Positions 35,738 to 44,443 of a stretch of DNA of 62,239 nt are shown in pieces. The notes below the pieces were generated by a model, which was given only the letters and a program-made list of their open reading frames with translations, did not search any database and was not told where the DNA came from. The DNA lies in assembly GCF_014358075.1 (NCBI RefSeq), contig NZ_JACONT010000025.1, positions 1 to 62,239 of the forward strand, written 5' to 3'. Each line of letters starts with the position of its first letter. The first letter of the stretch is position 1. Source of the stretch: Sphingomonas albertensis. Lineage in GTDB: Bacteria > Pseudomonadota > Alphaproteobacteria > Sphingomonadales > Sphingomonadaceae. The position numbers and the translations under genes were made by a program.

Positions 35738-37423
35738 ATGACCTTCAGCCGTCGTGACGCAATGGGCGTGATCGGATTTGCCGGTGCGGCATCAACGCTG
35801 TCCGCGGCACAGGTAATGGCAGCAACGGCTCCTTCAGTTCAGGGCGGACAGTTCACGCCGGATTGGGCGGCTCTCACCAGCGGCTACCGAGCGCCGAACT
35901 GGTTCCGCGATGCGAAGTTCGGAATCTGGGCGCATTGGAGCGCGCAGTGCGTGCCTGAGGAAGGAGACTGGTATGCCCGCGATATGTATCTTCAAGGAAC
36001 CCGCGCCTACACAGCGCACGTCGCGAAATACGGCCATCCGAGTAAGGTCGGTTTCATGGAGATCGAAAATCTCTGGAAAGCTGAGCGGTGGGATCCAGAG
36101 CGCCTGATCGACCTATATCAGCGCGCGGGTGCGAAATATTTCGTCGCGCTGGCCAACCACCACGACAATTTGGACACCTACGCTTCCACGCATCACGCAT
36201 GGAACACGACGCGCGTGGGACCCAAAAAAGATATTGTTGGTATTTGGGCAAAGGTCGCGCGGGCCAAAGGGCTGCGTTTTGGGGTCTCGAACCACAGTGC
36301 GCACGCCTGGCATTGGTACCAGCCCGCTTATGGCTATGATCCCGAAGGTCCGATGCGGGGACAGCGTTACGACGCGTGGCGACTGAGCGCTGCGGACGGC
36401 AAGGGCAAATGGTGGGATGGGCTCGATCCGCAAGAATTATATAGCGGGCGTACCATGCCGTTACCGAGCGGCGTAGCGACGCTCGCCGAGGCGAACGCGA
36501 TTCATGAACGTACGGATCGCCTGTGGTCCGAGGGCATACCAAAGGACAACCCCGAGTTCGTCCGCACCTGGGCGCTTCGATGCCGGGAACTGATCGATAA
36601 CTATCGCCCGGACCTTCTCTATTTCGATAATTTCGACCTACCCTTCCAACAGGTCGGACTCGAAACCGCAGCGCATTATTACAACGCCAACCGCGCGTGG
36701 AACAACGGCAGGCTCGAGGCGGTGCTCAACGTAAAGATGGTCCCCCCTGAACGGCGGATGGGGCTGGTCGAAGACGTCGAGCGCGGCGGCAAACCTTATA
36801 TCGAGACCTATCCGTGGCAGACCGACACTTGCCTAGGCAACTGGCATTACGATCGCGCGCTCTACGATCGTGACGGGTACAAAACCGCAGCGACCGTGCT
36901 CCATACCCTCTTCGACGTGGTGTCCAAGAATGGCAATCTGCTGCTGAGCGTGCCGATGCGTGGCGACGGCACGATCGACGAGAAGGAAGAGCGCGTAATC
37001 GAGGAGATCGCTACATGGATGGGCCGCTACGGCACCGCAATCTATGCCACCCGCCCATGGCGGATCCACGCCGAGGGGCCGACGAAGCCCGCATCGGGAA
37101 TGTTCGCGGAAGGTGGGCCTAAGTCGCCATATACGGCGAATGATATCCGCTATGTGCGTAATGGCGACGATGTCCACGCCCTGGTCATGGGCTGGCCCGA
37201 AGACGGCATCGCACGTCTGACGTTGTGGAGCGTCGGTAACCCGATCGGCCGCGGCGAAATCCGCCGCGTGACGCTGCCGGGGCAAACGACGCCGCTCGCC
37301 TTCCGCCGCACCGGTGCCGCGCTGGAGGTGACACTGCCGCCCGGACATCGCAATGCGATTGGCATCCCGCTGATCCTGTCCGGCCGTGGATTGACCGGAG
37401 GCAGCCTCGCCGAGACTGCCTGA
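35738..37423 (+). CDS. GH29 alpha-L-fucosidase
   Basis: A 561-residue exported fucosidase. A twin-arginine-like signal (SRRDAMGVIGFAG) is followed by the GH29 barrel: WFRDAKFGIWAHWSAQCVPE, YFVALANHHDNLDTYAS, and the nucleophile region DLLYFDNFDLP. A C-terminal beta domain ends near ILSGRGL. GH29 enzymes work with retention and have broader linkage range than GH95. ATG 35738 is chosen from the tandem ATGs at 35735/35738 because GGGAGA is better spaced. The gene has its own promoter region with the shared operator motif. Confidence 0.93.
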   Translation: MTFSRRDAMGVIGFAGAASTLSAAQVMAATAPSVQGGQFTPDWAALTSGYRAPNWFRDAKFGIWAHWSAQCVPEEGDWYARDMYLQGTRAYTAHVAKYGHPSKVGFMEIENLWKAERWDPERLIDLYQRAGAKYFVALANHHDNLDTYASTHHAWNTTRVGPKKDIVGIWAKVARAKGLRFGVSNHSAHAWHWYQPAYGYDPEGPMRGQRYDAWRLSAADGKGKWWDGLDPQELYSGRTMPLPSGVATLAEANAIHERTDRLWSEGIPKDNPEFVRTWALRCRELIDNYRPDLLYFDNFDLPFQQVGLETAAHYYNANRAWNNGRLEAVLNVKMVPPERRMGLVEDVERGGKPYIETYPWQTDTCLGNWHYDRALYDRDGYKTAATVLHTLFDVVSKNGNLLLSVPMRGDGTIDEKEERVIEEIATWMGRYGTAIYATRPWRIHAEGPTKPASGMFAEGGPKSPYTANDIRYVRNGDDVHALVMGWPEDGIARLTLWSVGNPIGRGEIRRVTLPGQTTPLAFRRTGAALEVTLPPGHRNAIGIPLILSGRGLTGGSLAETA

Positions 37424-37431
37424 GAACTCAG

Positions 37432-37459
37432 CCAGAGCTTGCCTTTGTGAAGCCCCCGC
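37432..37459. repeat. 28-bp direct repeat copy 2 (GH35 relic)
   Basis: This segment matches 15590-15617 at 27 of 28 positions and lies nine bases after the GH29 stop codon. On the minus strand it reads RGLHKGKLW, the equivalent of a GH35 C-terminal motif, so it looks like a relic of a second GH35 gene. GGCTTTGCCGACAG, a further 14-bp match to the GH35 gene (15687-15700), occurs at 37630-37643. Confidence 0.7.
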
Positions 37460-37633
37460 GGTCGTGCCCCGGGACGTGGTCTAGCTGAGGAATGGCCATC
37501 GGAGATCTTCGGATAGGTTTGGGTTGCAAAACTCAACTACCCACGACTCCGATGCATTCCGAGACTCGGTAAATCCGATGGCTGTCGCCGAAAATACTTT
37601 CTTCACGGCTCTCCCACCTCACTCCGGGCGGCT

Positions 37634-37951
37634 TTGCCGACAGCTGAGGATCTGGCCCGCGAATTTCCGTTAATATCACTCGTGAAGCTTCGGATCGACA
37701 TCGAACGAGAGCTCCGAGCGCTCGCCGACGAGGACAGTTTTCCAAACGACCACCCGTTGCCGCTGAACGAGCTTGTCCGCCCGAGCGGAGCAGTGCGCGC
37801 TCTACCCTCGACCGAGGCCTTCATGGGGATCGTCAGGAGCCTAAATGGGGCAACGCACGGAATAGATGTCGCCAAGGACCAAGCAGAAATCGCCAGCGAA
37901 GCCGCAACCCGCTTTTTGGCCGACATCCGTGCTTATCACGTCAACCGCTGA
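37634..37951 (+). CDS. Hypothetical protein, probable C-terminal fragment
   Basis: An open frame of 105 codons from a TTG. It has coding character: EFPLISLVKLRIDIERELRA looks like an amphipathic helix, and the C-terminal ASEAATRFLADIRAY is also helical. This resembles C-terminal domains of larger proteins in which a helical region follows TM segments. No RBS precedes the TTG, and the sequence before it includes short GH35-like matches, so the N-terminus has probably been lost. Family not recognised. Confidence 0.4.
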   Translation: MPTAEDLAREFPLISLVKLRIDIERELRALADEDSFPNDHPLPLNELVRPSGAVRALPSTEAFMGIVRSLNGATHGIDVAKDQAEIASEAATRFLADIRAYHVNR

Positions 37952-38188
37952 CCTTTGTGCCGAACTACAGCGCGGAAGAATATTAGCGAGGAGCAATCGA
38001 ACGCCAATGGCCCAGCATACCGCAAGCTGCCAGCGTTAAGCCCCCGGGGCGGACGTTCGCCTGCAAACCCCGCCTTCTAATCTCTGCCGCTCGTTCACCA
38101 GGATCGGCGCCAACAATATATGGAAACGAGTAATTTATCGTCTTCAGTGTACTGTGCGCCGCCAACTCGACACGGTGGAGATATGCGA
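37952..38188. other. Intergenic; left flank shared with the second integrase copy
   Basis: From about 38055 this stretch is related to 49553-49688 (for example CGCTCGTTCACC and ACTCGACACGGTGGAGATATGCGA in short blocks), so the duplicated unit starts well before the recombinase reading frame. No gene is seen. Confidence 0.5.
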
Positions 38189-38790
38189 CGAAGCACTCAT
38201 CGTTAGATCCAGCCTTTCATGAACTCCGCCCCTGCAAGGATGGTCGTGTGGGGGGCGCAAAGCGCGCCCTCAAACAGCAACACGTGTGGGCTACTCGATT
38301 TTGGCTGGACCAACAGCGGCGTCTTCGGAACCGAGTTCCTCGACTTCGCGATCGATAGCAAGCTGCGCGGCTGCGACATCGCCAAGGTGCGCATCGGTGA
38401 CGTAGTCGCCGGCTGCCGGATCCGGGATCGCGCCGTTTTACTGCAGCGGAAGACCAAACGAGTGCAGTTCGACATCGTCGAACTAGCCCGCAAGATGTTG
38501 CTAGCTTGGCTTGAGTCGCGGTAGCACTTTGAACGACTTCGTCTTCCCAAGCCACAACGATTATCAGGAGCACGTAATCACGAGGTAGTATGCCCGCCTT
38601 GGTCGCGAGATGGTCATCGGTATCGGCGTCCACTGAGGATTACGGCACCCACTCGCTTCGACGTACTAAGGCATCGATCATATGCAAGGTTACAGGAGAT
38701 ATACGCGCGGTGCAGATATTTTTCGGTCATGCGAAGCTGATGACGGGCTCTGGACCGAACTTTCTACGTTTACGGGCTGATCTCGCAAAA
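38189..38790 (+). pseudogene. Degenerate XerC-like tyrosine recombinase, copy 1
   Basis: Fragments in two or more frames line up with a small (~200 aa) tyrosine integrase: AKRALKQQHVW then, after a frameshift near 38330, LDFAIDSKLRGCDIAKVRIG and VQFDIVELARKMLLAWLE, a TAG stop, and later EDYGTHSLRRTKASI with IRAVQIFFGHAK. The last includes the R-H-R-type box region. The start codon equivalent to ATG in copy 2 is ACG, and the tail after GHAK is lost. It cannot give an active enzyme. Confidence 0.8.
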
Positions 38791-39450
38791 TTAGAGCTCA
38801 CTATCATGCGAGCGGTTCTAATGTAGCTGAATTGCCGATCGAGCGCCTTGATCCAAATGCGGACGCTTGGGAGACCACTCCCCCTCCTCAACTTCGGACG
38901 TTCGTTCACCTCCATGCTGCCATGCCGAAGGCTCGGAAATCAACAGCTTTCGCACACACACACGTCACCGCGTTATCTTAAGCAGCTTCGACATGGGCTT
39001 ACCGTGAGCAGACCGGTAAATTCAGACCCGTTTCCGCCTGTCGCGTACCGCTACCTAGATGACGATTCTCGATCGGTAGCCAATCCGAGCTCTTCGCTGG
39101 AATTTGGTCGCACGAGGGGTACCGCCTTGAGGTGTTTCCACGGGATAAACCCCCGTTACCACGGCTAAATCGACGGGCGTATCGACGGCTTCCCGACATT
39201 GCCGCTTGGTGCCACGCGGAGTTGCGTGCGCATTAACCCCTGTGAGCCGGATCCCCCGATTGCTCCGGTTACGACGTGGAAAACTAGATATGCATCTCCC
39301 CCCGAGAACGGGTGTCGCTCGCGCGATGATCGTTACCGCCGCTACCGCGTTTTGCACGACGCTTTGCCTGCTGGCAGTCTGTGGCCCTGGTTATGAACGG
39401 TCCGCTCAGGCAGCGTCGCTTGCGCCTTGGACACGACCGAGCGGACTCGC
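38791..39450. other. Gene-poor stretch between recombinase relic and SARP-hydrolase gene
   Basis: Base composition is less GC-biased than the neighbours and no convincing gene is seen. The frame from 39290 to 39454 encodes 54 residues with one hydrophobic stretch (AMIVTAATAFCTTLCLLAVC) that could be a signal or TM segment, but without RBS support or a recognisable family. It may be a relic. Confidence 0.35.
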
Positions 39451-41103
39451 TTAACGAGGCGAAACTGGTGTCGACAGAAACTGCCGGACATGGGCGACGA
39501 ACGCGAGCGACGCCGGCTCGCGCCCCAGCAGCAGGTGGTTATCGCTATCCAGCGTGACGAACTCCGCCCCTGGTATCTCGGCCGCCAGTTTCCCGCCGAC
39601 ACTTAACGGGATCCGCTGGTCGCCGCGGGTGTGCATGACAAGGGTCGGCGCCTGCACGTCTTTGAGGACCCCGCGGACGTCGATATCGGCGAACACTTCA
39701 AGATATCGTGCGGCATTCAAAGCCCCGACGGTCTGCCGCTGGAAAATATTGAACCAGTCGAGTTCTTCCGCCGTGGCGCTGGGCATGAAGGTGGCCGTCA
39801 CGACCTGTCGGTAAGCAGCGTCGGTCCGGCCCCAGCCCTGTCTCACGAGCGTGATGATCGCCTCGCGCTCCTCGATCACGTCGGGCGTAGCATTGATCCG
39901 CCATCCCGCCGCATAGCCGCCCCACAGGATCAGGTGGCTCACGCGTTCCGGGTGGCGAACAGCGTATTCGATCGCAACGGCACAGCCCTGCGAAATGCCG
40001 AGAAGCGGAAAGCGATCGATACCGGCCGCATCGACGACCGTTTCGAGATCACGGACGAAGGCATCGAAGCTGATGTCTGCAACCTTGCACTGCGACATGC
40101 CGTTGCCGCGCTCGTCATAGCGCACGAACATGTGATCGCGGGCCAGTTCCTGGAACAGCGGCGCCCAGATCGGCGCGTCCCAATCCAGTTCGAGATGGTT
40201 GAGCCAGTTCGCCGCCTTTACGAGCGGCGGTCCGTCGCCCACACACGCATAGGCCAGCCGCACGCCGTCGCTTGCGTGGCAGAACTGGATTTTCTGGCGT
40301 TGCAGCATGTCATGGGGAGCTACCGCTGCGACAGGGAACAGCGCGACGGGATGGGCTTGCACGGACGGTAGCCCTGCATCGCTAATCGCATTGGCGAAGC
40401 TCCGTTTCGCTACCTCGGCATCGTCCTGACGCCCCAGTTGCCGCAAGGTCGACTGAAGCTGCGCGGCCGCGTCGGTGTTGAACGGATCGGCATCCAGCCA
40501 TTCGCGAACCCACGGAAGTCGATCCTGGGGAGACATTGCGGTCGAAATGACATGGCGGTGGAGCAGTGAGCAGCGCAACCGCTCGGTTGCTGCCCTCTCA
40601 GCGGCAAGCCAGACCGCAAACCGCTCATGCCGAGGCAGGTCAAGCCCTGCCAACAGCGGCTCACGCAAGGCCACCAGCGCAGCGATCGTGGCATCGACGT
40701 CCGCCGGCTCCGCGCCGAGCGCCTGGTGCGCCCGGTGGAGATCGATCGAGATGTCGTCACGGTCGATCGCGACCACCTCACGGTCCGCGACGAGGCGACG
40801 TCGGTCACGATCGATGATCGGCCGCAACTTGCTGAGCGACCAGCGCAACGCGCCACGCGGGTCGTCCGGCCCTTCGTCCCACAGGAGATCACACAAGTGT
40901 TCGCGACGCTGCGGACGATCTTCGATCAGAAGATATGCAAGAAGCGCTCGCGTCTTTCTCGACGCAGGAAGGTCAACTTTGCTGAATTCAGACGTTATCG
41001 TCAATGAACCCAGTATGTTGATGGTCAAGTCTGTCGAATGATCGATGGATTGAGCCTCTCGACGTGAAAATAGATTTACCACGGCGATGCACGCAATGTC
41101 CAC
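39451..41103 (-). CDS. SARP/BTAD-type regulator fused to alpha/beta hydrolase
   Basis: A 550-residue two-part protein. Residues ~25-240 form an OmpR-like winged helix plus bacterial transcriptional activation (BTAD) domain: ILGSLTITSEFSKVDLP, KTRALLAYLLIEDRPQRREH, GALRWSLSKLRPIID. Residues ~270-545 are an alpha/beta hydrolase with RYDERGNGMSQ, nucleophile LLGISQGCAVA, Asp in HTRGDQRIPL and His in SDNHLLL. It is presumably a cytoplasmic regulator whose hydrolase domain senses or modifies a small ester-like ligand. The ORF may start slightly downstream of 41103. It diverges from the DoxX-like gene. Confidence 0.85.
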   Translation of the reverse strand: MDIACIAVVNLFSRREAQSIDHSTDLTINILGSLTITSEFSKVDLPASRKTRALLAYLLIEDRPQRREHLCDLLWDEGPDDPRGALRWSLSKLRPIIDRDRRRLVADREVVAIDRDDISIDLHRAHQALGAEPADVDATIAALVALREPLLAGLDLPRHERFAVWLAAERAATERLRCSLLHRHVISTAMSPQDRLPWVREWLDADPFNTDAAAQLQSTLRQLGRQDDAEVAKRSFANAISDAGLPSVQAHPVALFPVAAVAPHDMLQRQKIQFCHASDGVRLAYACVGDGPPLVKAANWLNHLELDWDAPIWAPLFQELARDHMFVRYDERGNGMSQCKVADISFDAFVRDLETVVDAAGIDRFPLLGISQGCAVAIEYAVRHPERVSHLILWGGYAAGWRINATPDVIEEREAIITLVRQGWGRTDAAYRQVVTATFMPSATAEELDWFNIFQRQTVGALNAARYLEVFADIDVRGVLKDVQAPTLVMHTRGDQRIPLSVGGKLAAEIPGAEFVTLDSDNHLLLGREPASLAFVAHVRQFLSTPVSPR

Positions 41104-41229
41104 GCATGCTCAACCGCTCACCTCCACGATGACCATCGAAAGCCTGATCCTCGAACTTCCGCGACGCAAGCGCGCAACGAATTGGAACATGGCTTTGGAC
41201 GATTGCTCTTTCCCCCGGTGGGTATCACC

Positions 41230-41691
41230 ATGACGTTTTGGCTGGATCTTGGTGGCGTCGCGGCGCGAACCGATCGCCCCATCGGGCAGACGACCGCAGC
41301 AGCGACCGGGGTGCTGCCGTTCGCCCAATGGATGGGTCGCACGCTGAGCGCGATCGTCGTCGTTCTGCTGATGGCTGACGGCGCGGCACAACTTGTCTCG
41401 CTGCCGATGTTACGCGCGGAAATGAAAGCGAGCGATTTCCCGTTCGCGCTGTCACCTGTGGTTGGAGCGATCACGATGACGTGCGTCGTGTTGTATGCGA
41501 TCCCCCATACGGCGATGCTCGGCGCGATCCTGCTCAGCGGGTTCCTTGGCGGTGCCATCTGCCTTCATCTGCGGCTCGGCGAGATCGGTTCACCGACACA
41601 GATCATCTGCTTGGTGCTCGGCATCATGATCTGGGGCGGATTGTACCTGCGCGACCCCCGGTTACGCGCGCTGTTGCCCTTGCGCGCCTGA
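41230..41691 (+). CDS. DoxX-like small membrane protein
   Basis: A 153-residue protein with four TM helices (LSAIVVVLLMADGAAQL, AITMTCVVLYAIP, AMLGAILLSGFLGGAI, IICLVLGIMIWGGLYL), the layout of DoxX-like proteins. Function of this subfamily is unknown. ATG 41230 follows a GGTGGG box; an in-frame ATG at 41182 would add 16 residues. It is followed 60 bp later by the cupin gene in the same direction. Confidence 0.75.
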   Translation: MTFWLDLGGVAARTDRPIGQTTAAATGVLPFAQWMGRTLSAIVVVLLMADGAAQLVSLPMLRAEMKASDFPFALSPVVGAITMTCVVLYAIPHTAMLGAILLSGFLGGAICLHLRLGEIGSPTQIICLVLGIMIWGGLYLRDPRLRALLPLRA

Positions 41692-41751
41692 AACCACCGC
41701 GATCTTTCCCACCGTTGATACCGGCGCATCGGTGCCGGCGAAGGACCCATC

Positions 41752-42408
41752 ATGACCATTACGATGCAGACGATCCCTGCCCCTTTCACCCGTGCAGCGA
41801 CCCTCGACACCACGAAATTCTACATGGGCGGCCTGATGAGCTTCCTGACGACCGGCGCAGACACCGGCGGATGCTTTGCCCTGATGGAATACCGCGGCAA
41901 GCCGGGCAACGAACCACCGCCGCACATCCATCTTTGGGAGAACGAGATCATTTATGTGCTCGACGGCGTCATGGAGCTGTATTGCGGCGAGCGGATCATG
42001 CACCTCCGCGCCGGCGAGATGGGGTTCATCCCGCGCGGCCAGCCGCACGCTTTCTACATCCGCACGCCGGACTTCCGCGCGCTGGCTGCCGTGCAATCCG
42101 TGGGAGAACAGCCCGTCGGTCTCGACAGCTTCTTCCTGCGGATGAGTAGCCCCGCCACGACGATGGCGTTGCCGATCGATCCCGTGACCTACCAGACGGA
42201 GGATCCCGCGCATGTCGTCGCGGTTGCGGCTGAGCACGGAATGCAAATTCTCTCGCCTGAAGAGACGGCCATCGCGCTGCCGCTTTACCCCGGCTTCGGC
42301 AGCGCTTCTCATACCCGGACGCAGGCGCCGCGACGCAACCAATCGCTGGCGGCATTCGGCGCGGGTGCCGGGCATTGGCCGGTTGCGCCTGAGACGGGCG
42401 TGTCGTGA
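41752..42408 (+). CDS. Cupin-domain protein, quercetin dioxygenase-like
   Basis: A 218-residue protein with a cupin barrel. The metal motif is in PPPHIHLWENEIIYVLDG (H, H, E), and the second motif is in GEMGFIPRGQPHAFYI. This layout is common in quercetin 2,3-dioxygenase-like proteins and sensors; the substrate is unknown. The C-terminal third is an extra region. Its TGA overlaps the ATG of the next ORF (TGATG), so it may be co-translated with the glutaminase N-terminal fragment. Confidence 0.82.
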   Translation: MTITMQTIPAPFTRAATLDTTKFYMGGLMSFLTTGADTGGCFALMEYRGKPGNEPPPHIHLWENEIIYVLDGVMELYCGERIMHLRAGEMGFIPRGQPHAFYIRTPDFRALAAVQSVGEQPVGLDSFFLRMSSPATTMALPIDPVTYQTEDPAHVVAVAAEHGMQILSPEETAIALPLYPGFGSASHTRTQAPRRNQSLAAFGAGAGHWPVAPETGVS

Positions 42409-42683
42409 TGATGACCGCTCCCGCAACCGACCGCGCCAACAGAGATGCCGCCGCTCTGAAATTAGACGAAGGCCTGACCGATGGCGGGGACCGGTCGAGG
42501 GACGCGATCGAGCGCAGGCTTTGCGAAAACGGCCTCGCGATCGATGACCCGCGATTGCGCGATCTCGGCGCACTCATGCATCGGTATGCGAAGTCGGTCG
42601 ACATCCCGTTCGCGGCGATCGCACCAGCTCTTGGCGGCGCAAACCAGACGCTGCTCAGCCGAGCGTTGACGGGTAATCTGTGA
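42408..42683 (+). CDS. N-terminal (EF-hand-like helical) fragment of glutaminase
   Basis: A 91-residue ORF. GLAIDDPRLRDLGALMHRYA and the C-terminal NQTLLSRALTGNL correspond to the helical domain that precedes the catalytic domain in animal GLS-type and long bacterial glutaminases (GLRTSDPRLKECM...LLTQAF). In those proteins the next residues are VIPDF. Here the ORF stops at TGA 42681, and the following frame starts with VIPDF from GTG 42680. A single lost G (CTGGTG to CTGTG) would explain the break. Either it is a frameshift relic or the two parts are made separately by coupled translation. Confidence 0.75.
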   Translation: MMTAPATDRANRDAAALKLDEGLTDGGDRSRDAIERRLCENGLAIDDPRLRDLGALMHRYAKSVDIPFAAIAPALGGANQTLLSRALTGNL

Positions 42684-43630
42684 TCCCGGACTTTACCGCG
42701 TTCTGCGGCGAACTGGCTCGATTGTTCGAGGATGTCCGCCAGCACCGTGGCGGCGGAGTCGCCTCCTACATTCCCCAATTGGCACGGGCCGACGTTGACG
42801 GTTTTGCGGTCGCTGTCTGCACGATCGATGGCCAGCGTTTCTCGATCGGCGACACAACCACCCGCTACTGCGTGCAATCAACCTGCAAGCCGATCAATTA
42901 CGCGATAGCGCTCGACCAGCTTGGCATCGATACCGTTCACCCTCATGTCGGTCGTGAGCCCTCGGGCCATTCGTTCAACGAGATCACGCTCAACGCCAGG
43001 GGCTTGCCGCACAACCCAATGATCAACGCGGGTGCGATCATGTGTGCATCGCTGATTGCCCCCGACCTGTCGGCCGCGGATCGGTTCGACACCGTCCTGC
43101 AGACCTGGGGAAAGCTGGCCGGGCAACCGTCCGTCGGCTTCGACAACGCCGTCTTTCTGTCCGAACGCGACACCGCAGATCGCAATTTCGCACTCGCCTA
43201 TTTCATGCGTGAGAACGGTGCATTCCCCGACGGTACCGATCTGAAGGCAACGCTCGACCTGTATTTCCAGTGCTGCTCGATCACCGTCGACGCACCGGGC
43301 ATGGCGACGATCGCCGCGACATTCGCGAACGGTGGCGTCTGCCCGCTAAGCAACGAGCGCGTTTTCACTGCCGACCCGACCAAGAACTGCCTGTCGCTGA
43401 TGGCCTCATGCGGCCTGTATGATTTCTCGGGTGAGTTCGCGTTCACCGTTGGCCTGCCCGCCAAGTCAGGCGTATCCGGCGCGCTGTTCATCACCATAGC
43501 TGACGTCTGCGGCATTGCCATATGGAGTCCACGGCTCGACGCGCTTGGTAATTCCGTGCGCGGCGTCGAGTTCGCGCGCAGGCTTGCCAAGGCCTTCGCC
43601 TTCGATGGCCTGCCCGAAACGGGTGACTAG
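42680..43630 (+). CDS. glsA: Glutaminase catalytic domain (GLS/GlsA family)
   Basis: A 316-residue glutaminase of the serine-dependent beta-lactamase-like fold, converting glutamine to glutamate and ammonia. Active-site motifs are intact: YIPQLAR, the nucleophile in VQSTCKPINYAIA, HNPMINAGAI, SERDTADRNFALAYF, LYDFSGEFAF and GLPAKSGVSG. It begins at GTG 42680, overlapping the N-terminal fragment's stop. It ends at an amber codon at 43628. The same frame continues past that codon into ankyrin repeats, so this looks like the middle of a longer gene. Confidence 0.93.
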   Translation: MIPDFTAFCGELARLFEDVRQHRGGGVASYIPQLARADVDGFAVAVCTIDGQRFSIGDTTTRYCVQSTCKPINYAIALDQLGIDTVHPHVGREPSGHSFNEITLNARGLPHNPMINAGAIMCASLIAPDLSAADRFDTVLQTWGKLAGQPSVGFDNAVFLSERDTADRNFALAYFMRENGAFPDGTDLKATLDLYFQCCSITVDAPGMATIAATFANGGVCPLSNERVFTADPTKNCLSLMASCGLYDFSGEFAFTVGLPAKSGVSGALFITIADVCGIAIWSPRLDALGNSVRGVEFARRLAKAFAFDGLPETGD

Positions 43631-44029
43631 ATCGACCCGCGTCGCCGGGTCATCGAAGCGGCTATCGATCAGGCGACCTACTTCTGCGCGGCTGCTGCCA
43701 AAGGCGATCTGACCGAATTCCGGCGGTTGGTCGCGCGGTCGGTCGACGTAAACCTTGCCGATTACGATGGTCGGACCGCACTTCACCTCGCCGCAAGCGA
43801 AGGCCGCGCGGACGTGCTGCGCTACCTGCTTGCGCTCGGCGCAGCGAAAGGATCGACCGATCGCTGGGACAATACACCGTTGGATGACGCGAGACGGAAT
43901 GGCGATGGAGAAAGCGTTGCACTGCTGCAGCCATCAATGTCTGGGCTTGGCGAACGTCACCAGGGAGAAGTTTCTGTGCACGGATCGATCGAAGCCCTAG
44001 CGTTTCTGCCGGCAGCCAAGGCAGCATGA
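43631..44029 (+). pseudogene. Ankyrin-repeat C-terminal tail of the split glutaminase
   Basis: Directly after the TAG at 43628 the same frame reads IDPRRRVIEAAIDQATYFCA, then KGDLTEFRRLVA, DYDGRTALHLAASEGRADVL and DRWDNTPLDDA. This is the ankyrin tail of GLS-type glutaminases (LDPRR..., [31 protein letters not shown]). The stop replaces what is a Lys in that context (AAG to TAG is one change). The tail has no start codon of its own before 43727 and would be silent unless the stop is read through. Confidence 0.8.
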
Positions 44030-44210
44030 TGCCGCGATCGTTGGGCGCTGACTTCGGATCGCTCAGCTAGACGTGTGGGCGGCGTCGCATCGCAGTAACG
44101 GCGTAAAAGGCATCTATCCCGTTTTGCGAGCGCCAAGCGATGATGCGGCGACACGCTCCTCGTTTCACTTGCCTCGCTCGAGATTGATGACGTTCGCTGC
44201 CATCGCCACG

Positions 44211-44432
44211 TTACCGCGAGCCGTGCAAGGCAAGGCCGGCCGCCCGCATCGAACCGAGACGATCAGGCGAGGATACCGACAGGCTGTTCCACGAGAATGC
44301 GGAGCGGGAGGCGCCGCCGTCGGACCAGATGCGTTGGGCGACGATCATCATTTCCTCAGGAGTCGGCGCCCTTCCCTCACCCACACAATCGATCACGGCA
44401 TCCACGAACAAGGGGCTGGTCGATCGCGACAT
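44211..44432 (-). CDS. Small hypothetical protein
   Basis: A 73-residue ORF (DAVIDCVGEGRAPTPEEM, VAQRIWSDGG) with codon use like neighbouring genes. AAGGTG lies eight bases before its ATG. It begins 11 bp after another small minus-strand ORF, which suggests an operon of two tiny genes. Family not recognised. Confidence 0.45.
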   Translation of the reverse strand: MSRSTSPLFVDAVIDCVGEGRAPTPEEMMIVAQRIWSDGGASRSAFSWNSLSVSSPDRLGSMRAAGLALHGSR

Positions 44433-44443
44433 GCTGAGGCACC

